Part shown: one piece after another, positions 1 to 5,360 of the stretch
Numbering within the stretch: position 1 is the first letter of the stretch
Layout: each line of letters starts with the position of its first letter
Source of the DNA: an uncultured Armatimonadota bacterium
Lineage (GTDB): Bacteria > Armatimonadota > Armatimonadia > Armatimonadales > Armatimonadaceae
Direction of reading: 5' to 3'
Assembly: GCA_903881535.1 (NCBI GenBank)
Contig: CAIRTT010000316.1
Span: 1 to 11,795, forward strand
DNA: 11,795 nucleotides
Notes under the pieces: generated by a model
Database searches by the model: none
The model's input: only the letters and a program-made list of their open reading frames with translations
What the model was told of the DNA's origin: nothing
Program-made: the position numbers and the translations under genes

Positions 1-2
1 AT

Positions 3-1034
3 GTCCGTGACCATAAGCCGCTGATTGTTGAGCCGATTCCAAACTCGCCGGCGATGGCCAAGGGCTTAATGTCGGGAGACCTCATCCGCGCCGTGGATGG
101 CAAGAGTGCCGTGATTTCTCCAAGTCAACGCCTAGATGATGTCATCAAGCGTATCAAGGGTGAGCCTGGCACAAAGGTCCGCCTCACGATTGAGCGCAAG
201 GGTAGCAAGCCATTCGATGTCGACTTGGTTCGCGCCATCGTTACAAGTCCGGTGGTCGACTCCTGGATGATGGATTCAGCCAACGGAATCGGCTATGTAA
301 AGCTGGATCAGTTCACAGAGCAAGCCGATGTTCAGGTTGCGGCTGCGGTAGCAAAGCTGCAGACACAGGGGATGAAGGCGCTTGTCTTTGACCTCCGGGG
401 TAACCCGGGTGGACTTCTCACCGTAGCGCGTGACCTTGTTTCCCGCTTTGTTGCCGAGGGCCCAGTCGTGTGGACCAAGGAACGTCAAGGCGGCATGATC
501 AGCATGAATGTTGATTCCAAGCGGACCATCCCAGCACTGTCATCCGGCACGATTCCAGTTGTTGTTCTGGTGAACGGCAACAGCGCCAGCGCATCGGAGA
601 TTGTGAGCGGTGCTCTTCAGGATGCCAATGCAGCATTCATCGTTGGCACGCGGACCTATGGCAAGGGACTTGTTCAGACTATCTTGCCACTGGGTGATAC
701 CGGAGGTGCTGTCAAGGTCACCACGCAACATTACTTCACGCGTGATAAGCATGACATTAATCTCAAGCGGGATGAAAACGGTGAGCCTGTTGGTGAAAAG
801 GGTGGCATTCGCCCTGACCGTGTTGTGCCTGAAGATGAGAAAGACCTCGATGCCCAGCGCAAGATTATGCGTGAGCAGCCTGGTAACCGAAAGGCAGCCA
901 TTCCAATCAGCAAGCAAGTTCAGGCAGCCATCACGCTCCTGAAGGAAAAGCTCGCGGGTTCCCCGTGGCCCGCATCCGAGAAGGATGACCTTGCAAAGCA
1001 GGACACTGGTTCCAAGCGCGAGACGGGCGAGTAG
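3..1034 (+). CDS. ctp: C-terminal processing protease (peptidase S41), 5'-truncated
   Basis: This is a carboxyl-terminal processing serine protease of family S41, which in bacteria cleaves periplasmic or envelope proteins near their C-termini. The frame is open to the left edge, so the signal peptide and N-terminal part lie outside the window. What remains starts inside a PDZ domain (PIPNSPAMAKGLMSGDLI, then a DLIRAVDG core), followed by the protease core. DLRGNPGGLL is the conserved strand. The catalytic Ser is the middle Ser of NSASASE (residue 196 of the fragment) and the Lys of TYGKGLVQ (residue 221) is the general base, 25 residues later as between Ser430 and Lys455 of E. coli Tsp; Gln225 matches Tsp Gln459. 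All three are present, so the enzyme looks active. The tail after VVPEDEKD is polar and lysine-rich. An in-frame ATG at 54 exists but lies inside the PDZ domain and is not the start. The gene is convergent with pyrE and ends at a strong hairpin terminator. Confidence 0.93.
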   Translation, partial: VRDHKPLIVEPIPNSPAMAKGLMSGDLIRAVDGKSAVISPSQRLDDVIKRIKGEPGTKVRLTIERKGSKPFDVDLVRAIVTSPVVDSWMMDSANGIGYVKLDQFTEQADVQVAAAVAKLQTQGMKALVFDLRGNPGGLLTVARDLVSRFVAEGPVVWTKERQGGMISMNVDSKRTIPALSSGTIPVVVLVNGNSASASEIVSGALQDANAAFIVGTRTYGKGLVQTILPLGDTGGAVKVTTQHYFTRDKHDINLKRDENGEPVGEKGGIRPDRVVPEDEKDLDAQRKIMREQPGNRKAAIPISKQVQAAITLLKEKLAGSPWPASEKDDLAKQDTGSKRETGE

Positions 1035-1049
1035 TCGAAAGACAAAAGC

Positions 1050-1080
1050 AAAAAGGGGAGGCCATCGGCCTCCCCTTTTT
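1050..1080. terminator. Bidirectional intrinsic terminator between ctp and pyrE
   Basis: A perfect 14-bp inverted repeat (1050-1063 with 1067-1080) has a 3-nt loop, an A-tract on the left and a T-tract on the right. The structure can terminate both the ctp transcript (+) and the pyrE transcript (-), whose stop codon is only 3 nt away. Confidence 0.9.
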
Positions 1081-1082
1081 CG

Positions 1083-1661
1083 TTACTTCTTACCAGTGGA
1101 ACCCGGGCGTGTAATCGGTGTGGCTTCCAGCCAGTCAGGGATTTCATCCGGGGCCCAGCTCTGGACATTCAGCGCCAAAACGGATGCGAGGGGAACGCCA
1201 AAGTCGACTTTGCCGCCGGACCGGTCGACAAGGACGCCGACGCCTACCAGCTCAGAGCCGTGTGCATTTACGAGCTCGATGCACTCATTGATGCTGCCGC
1301 CTGTTGTCAGGATGTCATCCACGACGAGCACGCGCTGGCCTGCTTCCATATGCTCAGGACGGCGCAGAAACCGCTTGCCATCGGGACCCTTTTCGCCATA
1401 GGCCGCAGTGGCTCCGAGATGCCTTGCGACCTCATAGGCAAGCACGATGCCAAGTGTGGTTGGCCCAAGGACGACATCAGGTTTTACATCCGCGCATTGT
1501 GCTGCAAGCGCACGACCCAGCTGCTCAACATACTCCGGATAGCGGAGTACGTGGAACTTTTCAAAGTAGCGGTCGGAGTGGCGACCACTGGTCAATACGA
1601 AGTGACCGGACAGCAATGCGCCGGTTTTTTCAAACAGGGAGAGGGCTTCAGTTTCAGTCAT
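1083..1661 (-). CDS. pyrE: Orotate phosphoribosyltransferase
   Basis: PyrE condenses orotate with PRPP to give orotidine 5'-phosphate in cytosolic pyrimidine synthesis. The product from this start is 192 aa, a normal PyrE length. It shows the N-terminal helix and LLSGHFVLTSGRHSDRYFEK segment, the DVVLGPTTLGIVLA strand, the flexible catalytic loop around EKGPDGKRFLRR (residues 90-101), and the PRPP-binding signature VLVVDDILTTGGS (111-123) with its two adjacent Asp. The frame is open 17 codons further upstream to 1712, but that extension is not family-like and runs over the intergenic region, so ATG 1661 (MTETEALS) is preferred. There is no Shine-Dalgarno before it. A TACAAT hexamer lies 9 nt upstream, suggesting a very short or absent leader. 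It is divergent from the fumarase cluster with 79 bp between the starts. Confidence 0.93.
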   Translation of the reverse strand: MTETEALSLFEKTGALLSGHFVLTSGRHSDRYFEKFHVLRYPEYVEQLGRALAAQCADVKPDVVLGPTTLGIVLAYEVARHLGATAAYGEKGPDGKRFLRRPEHMEAGQRVLVVDDILTTGGSINECIELVNAHGSELVGVGVLVDRSGGKVDFGVPLASVLALNVQSWAPDEIPDWLEATPITRPGSTGKK

Positions 1662-1670
1662 AGCACGTTG

Positions 1671-1676
1671 ATTGTA
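1671..1676 (-). promoter_or_regulatory. Candidate -10 box of pyrE (leaderless arrangement)
   Basis: TACAAT on the minus strand lies 9 nt before the pyrE ATG, which has no Shine-Dalgarno. Transcription would begin within about 3 nt of the start codon. I see no clear -35 hexamer. Confidence 0.35.
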
Positions 1677-1700
1677 CCGATGTCCGCTTGTGCACAGCGG

Positions 1701-1706
1701 TATACT
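1701..1706 (+). promoter_or_regulatory. Candidate -10 box for the fumarase cluster
   Basis: TATACT on the plus strand is followed by a leader of about 28 nt containing AGGTG (1730-1734), 6 nt before the fumarase alpha ATG. No convincing -35 is placed at 16-18 bp. A TTGACA at 1706-1711 has no matching -10 box. Confidence 0.3.
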
Positions 1707-1740
1707 TGACACACTTCATCCCCCGAATCAGGTGCCTAAG

Positions 1741-2679
1741 ATGGCTTCAGCTCCGCTCTTTGACAACATCCTCGAACTCATCCGCGTGACGTCGACCGAC
1801 CTGCCGCCGGATGTGCGCAAAGCCCTCCTAGATGGCACAGCCAAGGAACGCTTTGGCTCCCGGGCTCTCCTTGCACTGGATACGATCGACACGAATATCA
1901 AAATGGCAGCCGATGGTTCAGCTCCTATTTGCCAAGATACCGGGATGATTAAGTTCTTTGTACATCACCCCGTTGGACACGACACTCTGACCTTTCGCAA
2001 GGTCGCTGAAAGTGCCGTCGCAGCTGCGACATCTAAGGGCTACCTCCGCCAGAACAGTGTTGAAGCGCTGAGTGGCAAGAACTCTGGAAACAATATTGGG
2101 CCTGGCACGCCTTTGTTTCACTTTGAGGCGTGGGAGGATTCAACTGTGGATGTCCGCTGCATGCTCAAGGGTGGCGGCTGCGAAAATGTCGGCGCGCAAT
2201 ACTCCCTCCCGATGGAATTTCCTGAGCTCGGCGTAAAGGCGGGACGTGATATTGCCGGCTGTCGCACCGCAGTGCTCCACGCCGTTTGGAAGGCACAGGG
2301 CCAAGGCTGCGCGCCGGGCTTTGTCGGTGTCTGTATTGGTGGCGATCGTGCGAGCGGCCTCGATGCGGCTAAGGAACAGCTGCTCCGTGTGGTGGGTGAT
2401 ACCAATTCCAGGGAAGACCTCGCAGGCTTTGAGCAGGACATTGTTGATACGGCAAATGGTCTTGGCATCGGCCCGATGGGCTTCGGTGGTGAGACGACCT
2501 TGCTCGGCTGCAAAGTCACTGAGCGTAACCGCCTACCTGCATCATTCTTTGTGTCTGTGAGCTACGCCTGCTGGGCACACCGCCGCCGCGGCGTTGTCCT
2601 GGATGGCGCAACAGACAACATCGTCCGCTGGTTGTACACAGATGCTGAGGAAGTCCTGCCCGGTGGTCATCCCTCCTAA
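1741..2679 (+). CDS. Class I fumarate hydratase, alpha subunit
   Basis: This is the N-terminal (alpha) half of the two-subunit, oxygen-sensitive [4Fe-4S] fumarase/tartrate dehydratase family, which interconverts fumarate and malate in the TCA cycle. The 312-aa product has the three expected cluster-ligand cysteines: Cys64 in APICQDTG, Cys147 in LKGGGCENVG and Cys198 in GFVGVCIGGD. The family segments GKNSGNNIGPGTP and GIGPMGFGGETTLLG are also present. ATG 1741 is chosen because AGGTG lies 6 nt upstream and the start matches the family. An in-frame ATG at 1672 lies in the pyrE-facing promoter region and is rejected. The stop is overlapped by the following SanA-like gene. The beta subunit is not adjacent but follows after that gene. 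Specificity for fumarate rather than tartrate is inferred from the family and not proven. Confidence 0.93.
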   Translation: MASAPLFDNILELIRVTSTDLPPDVRKALLDGTAKERFGSRALLALDTIDTNIKMAADGSAPICQDTGMIKFFVHHPVGHDTLTFRKVAESAVAAATSKGYLRQNSVEALSGKNSGNNIGPGTPLFHFEAWEDSTVDVRCMLKGGGCENVGAQYSLPMEFPELGVKAGRDIAGCRTAVLHAVWKAQGQGCAPGFVGVCIGGDRASGLDAAKEQLLRVVGDTNSREDLAGFEQDIVDTANGLGIGPMGFGGETTLLGCKVTERNRLPASFFVSVSYACWAHRRRGVVLDGATDNIVRWLYTDAEEVLPGGHPS

Positions 2680-3349
2680 GCTCCGCAGGGCCATCAAGCC
2701 CGTGGCTTTCACATCCGCATTCCTACTGACTGCTGTCTGTGTGGCGAGTGTCGTCTCTGAGCGCGTCGTCATGACTGCTGCAACTGGACGCCTATTTGAT
2801 GCGACTGCCGATGTGCCTCTGCACGATGTGGCGGTGGTTCTCGGGACATCGCCAAAGGTCGCCGGAGGCGGGGCAAATGTGCTGTACGAGGCGCGCCTCG
2901 ATGCGGCGGCACAGCTTTATATGGCAGGGCGTGTCAAATGCCTGTTGGTGAGCGGAGACAATGGCGACCTGCGCTATAACGAGCCGACCCGGATGCGGGC
3001 TGATCTCATCCGCCGAGGTATTCCAGCAAAGGATGTCGTTTGCGATTACGCGGGTTTTCGGACGCTGGACTCCATCGTCCGTGCGCAAAAAGTCTTTGGA
3101 CAGAACAGCTTTGTGATCGTCAGCCAGCCGTTTCATAATGAGCGGGCTGTTTACATTGCGCGGCAGCGTGGCATCGATGCCATCGGCTACAACGCCGTGC
3201 AGGCTCCCCTTGGACTAGGGCTTTGGATGCGCGAGCGGCTTGCACGATTTACAGCAATTCTTGATATCAATGTGTTCAACCGGCAGCCACGCTACCTTGG
3301 AAAGCGTGAGCCGATGCCGACCGATTTGGAAAATTGTGAGGTGAAGTGA
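2642..3349 (+). CDS. sanA: SanA/YdcF-like (DUF218) membrane-anchored envelope protein
   Basis: The protein closely resembles E. coli SanA, an inner-membrane protein tied to envelope barrier function and vancomycin resistance at high temperature; its biochemical activity is unclear. From ATG 2642 it has 235 aa (E. coli SanA has 239). A hydrophobic segment near residues 21-39 (PVAFTSAFLLTAVCVASVVS) is the likely membrane anchor, leaving the DUF218 domain outside. Signatures in order are VAVVLGTSP, LLVSGDNGDLRYNEPTRM, CDYAGFRTLDSIVRA, VSQPFHNERAVYIA and RFTAILDINVF near the end. The start is uncertain: GTG 2663 has GAGGA 11 nt upstream, while ATG 2642 has no clear ribosome site but gives a normal length. 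Both lie inside the fumarase alpha frame. The stop overlaps the next start (TGATG, 3347-3351), so translational coupling is likely. Its place between the two fumarase subunits is unusual. Confidence 0.85.
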   Translation: MLRKSCPVVIPPKLRRAIKPVAFTSAFLLTAVCVASVVSERVVMTAATGRLFDATADVPLHDVAVVLGTSPKVAGGGANVLYEARLDAAAQLYMAGRVKCLLVSGDNGDLRYNEPTRMRADLIRRGIPAKDVVCDYAGFRTLDSIVRAQKVFGQNSFVIVSQPFHNERAVYIARQRGIDAIGYNAVQAPLGLGLWMRERLARFTAILDINVFNRQPRYLGKREPMPTDLENCEVK

Positions 3350-3936
3350 TGGCGACAGTTCGATTGACAACTCCATTGACCGAAGAGGCTGTGCGTGCGC
3401 TGAAGGCCGGCGATGATGTGTTGATTTCTGGCACGATGTACACCGGGCGGGATGCGGTTCACAAGTACCTTGCTGGCGGTGGGGCGGTCCCGGATGGCGT
3501 TGACCTCAATGGCGCTGTGATTTACCACTGTGGCCCGGTTGTCATCGAGCGCGGCGAGGGTGATGACCGCAGCTTCACCGTCAAAGCGGCAGGACCGACG
3601 ACTAGTATTCGTGAGGAACCATATCAGGCGGGCCTGATTGGTAAGTATGGGCTACGCGGCGTGATTGGCAAGGGCGGGATGGGAGCGAAAACGCTTGAAG
3701 CCTGCCGTGAACACGGGGCCGTTTACCTCCATGCCATCGGGGGAGCGGCGCAGGTGTATGCCGAGTGCATTGAGCGCGTCGATGATGTCTATCTCGAAGA
3801 GTTTGGCTCACCCGAAGCGATCTGGGTTTTGCACGTGCGTGACTTTCCAGCGATTGTGACGATGGATTCGCATGGGACATCACTGCACGCCGATGTGTCC
3901 GCGGCATCGCTGAGTGCGCTAAGGGGTGCGTTCTAG
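3349..3936 (+). CDS. Class I fumarate hydratase, beta subunit
   Basis: This is the C-terminal (beta) half of the Fe-S hydro-lyase family, the partner of the alpha subunit encoded at 1741-2679. The 195-aa product carries TPLTEEAVRALKAGDDVLISG near the N-terminus, the swivelling-domain segment with GTMYTGRDAVHKYL, the GPTTSIREEP motif involved in substrate binding, and KGGMGAKTLEACREHGAVYLHAIGGAAQ. ATG 3349 is chosen because GAGGTG (3338-3343) lies 5 nt upstream and it overlaps the preceding TGA; a GTG at 3346 is possible but less well spaced. The subunits are separated by the SanA-like gene but probably share a transcript. The stop overlaps the stop of the convergent VOC gene on the other strand, so no terminator fits between them. 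Confidence 0.93.
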   Translation: MATVRLTTPLTEEAVRALKAGDDVLISGTMYTGRDAVHKYLAGGGAVPDGVDLNGAVIYHCGPVVIERGEGDDRSFTVKAAGPTTSIREEPYQAGLIGKYGLRGVIGKGGMGAKTLEACREHGAVYLHAIGGAAQVYAECIERVDDVYLEEFGSPEAIWVLHVRDFPAIVTMDSHGTSLHADVSAASLSALRGAF

Positions 3937-4340
3937 CCAGTTCTGATTGGGCTTGCGATGTACCAGATGTGACCGGCGGGATCGCGCAGCTTTGCAGCTC
4001 GGTAGCCCGTTGGCTGGTCAGCCGGTTCACGGACAACCTGTCCGCCGTTAGACAGCCCGAGTGTCATAACATCATCCACGGATGCCACGACCACGTGTAG
4101 TAGTACGGGTGTGCCTCCGAGGGTTTCTGGTGAGACATTGTAGGGCGGGCATTCATCTGCGAGCATAAAGAGAGCATCCGCAATACGGATGTTAGCGTGG
4201 AGCAGTGTGCCATCCGGGGAATCGATGCGGTCAACAACAGTTGCATCGAAGACTGAAACGTAGAAATGTAAGGCTGCTGATGTATCTTTGGCGGCCAGCA
4301 TCGGGATGATTCCTCCCGCCAGTGTTTCCATAAATGTCAT
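3933..4340 (-). CDS. VOC/PhnB-like glyoxalase-fold protein
   Basis: This 135-aa protein belongs to the vicinal oxygen chelate (glyoxalase/bleomycin-resistance) superfamily, nearest to the PhnB-like branch. It shows the paired beta-alpha-beta-beta-beta pattern: IIPMLAAKDTSAALHFYVSVFDATVV, then HANIRIADALFMLADE, then a second module LHVVVASVDDVMTLGLSNGGQVVREPADQPTGYRAAKLRDPAGHIWYIAS. No catalytic function can be assigned, because the family includes enzymes, resistance proteins and ligand binders. The start is uncertain: ATG 4340 (MTFMETL) is used, with ATG 4331 (METLAGG) and ATG 4358 as alternatives. No Shine-Dalgarno is seen. A TACAAT hexamer lies 5 nt before 4340, again suggesting a leaderless message. 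Confidence 0.82.
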   Translation of the reverse strand: MTFMETLAGGIIPMLAAKDTSAALHFYVSVFDATVVDRIDSPDGTLLHANIRIADALFMLADECPPYNVSPETLGGTPVLLHVVVASVDDVMTLGLSNGGQVVREPADQPTGYRAAKLRDPAGHIWYIASPIRTG

Positions 4341-4345
4341 TGCGC

Positions 4346-4351
4346 ATTGTA
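4346..4351 (-). promoter_or_regulatory. Candidate -10 box of the VOC gene (leaderless arrangement)
   Basis: The minus strand reads GTACAATG just upstream of ATG 4340, similar to GTACAATC before pyrE. No Shine-Dalgarno separates it from the start. Confidence 0.3.
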
Positions 4352-4375
4352 CGCACACGGGGAGTAGCGATACGG

Positions 4376-4412
4376 AAAAGCCCCCCTCTGCAGGCTGCAG
4401 AGAGGGGCTTTA
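4376..4412 (-). terminator. Intrinsic terminator of the Gly-rich protein gene
   Basis: A GC-rich hairpin with arms of about 15 bp (4378-4392 with 4396-4410, one mismatch) and a 3-nt loop is followed on the minus strand by CTTTTCC. It lies 20 nt past the stop of the Gly-rich gene, and insulates the VOC gene from it. Confidence 0.82.
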
Positions 4413-4431
4413 TCACTGTGAGAGTGCGGGA

Positions 4432-4917
4432 TTAGTTTCCGCCAGGACCACCCGGACCGCCTGGACCACCAGGACCACCTTGGCGCTGATCCTGTGGCAA
4501 CGTAGCCTTTGCAACCAGCTTGAGGCCTTCTGCAGAGTACTGGAAGAGGGTGTCTCCACGGAGAACATAGACGTAGCGCTCGGTTGCTGTTACGACAGGT
4601 TGCATTCCGCCACCCATCATCCCGCGCATCATCCCGCCGCCCTGTCCACCGCCAAAGCCGCCACCGCCAGGTCCACCCTGTCCACCTCCAAAGCCGCCGC
4701 CACCAGGTCCACCCTGTCCACCGCCGCCAGGTCCACCTTGACCGCCGGGGAAGCCGCCGCCGCCAGGTCCACCCTGTTGTCCACCAAAGCCAGGTCGTCC
4801 ACCCTGCTGACCAGGTTGACCCTGTTGGGTTTGTGCCTTAGCCGCTGTGTAAACGGTTCCAAGACCAGTTGCGACAAACGCTCCAAGTGCGATACCGGCA
4901 ATTATCTGCTTATTCAT
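4432..4917 (-). CDS. Secreted Gly/Pro/Gln-rich repeat protein, function unknown
   Basis: I cannot name a family. ATG 4917 (MNKQIIAG) has an ideal AGGAGA ribosome site 6 nt upstream, so it is preferred to ATG 4941. The 161-aa product has a clear signal peptide (MNKQ, a hydrophobic core GIALGAFVATGLG, then AKA|QT with predicted cleavage after residue 28). Residues 30-104 are low complexity with a 12-residue unit GGPGGGGFGGGQ, twice nearly exact, once with P for G and once shortened to 8, ending in MMRGMMGGGM. Residues 107-140 form the only ordered part (PVVTATERYVYVLRGDTLFQYSAEGL), which reads like one or two beta strands. The tail is a GGP repeat ending in Asn. From memory, secreted proteins pairing a Gly-rich region with a YVYVLRG-type segment occur in Armatimonadota and Planctomycetes without known function. 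An adhesive, matrix or surface role is a guess. Confidence 0.82.
   Translation of the reverse strand: MNKQIIAGIALGAFVATGLGTVYTAAKAQTQQGQPGQQGGRPGFGGQQGGPGGGGFPGGQGGPGGGGQGGPGGGGFGGGQGGPGGGGFGGGQGGGMMRGMMGGGMQPVVTATERYVYVLRGDTLFQYSAEGLKLVAKATLPQDQRQGGPGGPGGPGGPGGN
4636..4800. repeat. Minisatellite coding the GGPGGGGFGGGQ repeats
   Basis: The plus strand repeats a block built on CCGCCAGGTCCACCCTGTCCACC, in units of roughly 24-36 nt, inside the Gly-rich gene. Unit lengths are multiples of three, so expansion or contraction would keep the frame. A shorter CCAGGACCACC-type run codes the C-terminal GGP repeats at about 4437-4484. Confidence 0.75.
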
Positions 4918-4981
4918 GAGAATTCTCCTGAAAACCAACATTGGGATGTTATTGCTGCCACCACGTGGCTGCGTCTCCCGA

Positions 4982-5009
4982 TGTATAGATTATGCATCCG
5001 GATTGTGAA
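4982..5009 (-). promoter_or_regulatory. Candidate promoter of the Gly-rich protein gene
   Basis: On the minus strand TTCACA (5004-5009) and TATACA (4982-4987) are 16 bp apart, giving a leader of about 57 nt before ATG 4917. Each hexamer is an imperfect match, so this is tentative. Confidence 0.35.
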
Positions 5010-5068
5010 TCAATCGTGAACGAATGGTAAACGTCGAATTGCAATTTTGAGCATTCTCAGCTGCAACC

Positions 5069-5134
5069 TTGACCGTTACGTGTGAGCCCTCTGGCGAGAT
5101 GTTCAGCATACAAAACCAACGGTCAAATCTCGCC
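5069..5134. other. Two interlocked inverted repeats (possible H-type pseudoknot)
   Basis: TTGACCGTT (5069-5077) is complementary to AACGGTCAA (5118-5126), and GGCGAGAT (5093-5100) is complementary to ATCTCGCC (5127-5134). The order a-b-a'-b' with the two right-hand arms directly abutting is that of an H-type pseudoknot on either strand, with loops of 15 and 17 nt. On the minus strand it lies at the end of the comM 3' array, and its first arm covers the mutated stop codon of the outermost copy. Confidence 0.5.
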
Positions 5135-5207
5135 CAAACAACCTCCGGTCCATCGAGCGATACTGGACAGCCTCCGCAATGTGGCTCTCACAAATCGACT
5201 CCTCCGA
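5130..5207 (-). pseudogene. Displaced comM 3' end, copy A (stop lost)
   Basis: The 78-nt segment encodes the last 25 residues of ComM (SEES...RRLFG) with one change, Ser to Cys, and its stop codon TGA is replaced by CGA, so the frame runs on to RDLTVGFVC and stops at 5103. It differs from copy B at 5 positions. Weak similarity to comM extends a few codons further upstream (TDLV against ADLA). It has no start of its own and is downstream debris or a reserve 3' end, not a gene. Confidence 0.85.
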
Positions 5208-5245
5208 TACGAGATCAGTATTGGACCGAGAACCTTGCTCAAAGC

Positions 5246-5323
5246 TCACCCAAACAACCTCCGGTCCATCGAGCGATACTGGACGGCCTCCGCAATGTGG
5301 CTTTCGGAAATCGACTCCTCCGA
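5246..5323 (-). pseudogene. Displaced comM 3' end, copy B (intact coding)
   Basis: The 78-nt segment encodes exactly the last 25 residues of ComM and keeps the TGA stop. It differs from the genuine 3' end at 10 positions, every one a synonymous third-base change. The frame upstream of it is closed by a TAA, so it is not translated as part of a longer protein now. The pattern shows that it diverged while under selection as a real gene end. Confidence 0.88.
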
Positions 5324-5360
5324 TGTGAGCCATTATCAGAATACGAACCTAGCTCAAAGC

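Noticed and set aside
1662..1712. N-terminal extension of PyrE from ATG 1712
   Set aside because: The extra 17 residues are not family-like and lie over the divergent promoter region; ATG 1661 gives a normal length.
4288..5019. Long plus-strand open frame of 243 codons
   Set aside because: It is the antisense of the Gly-rich gene, gives a low-complexity Thr/Ala/Ser product, and runs across a terminator and the promoter of the real gene.
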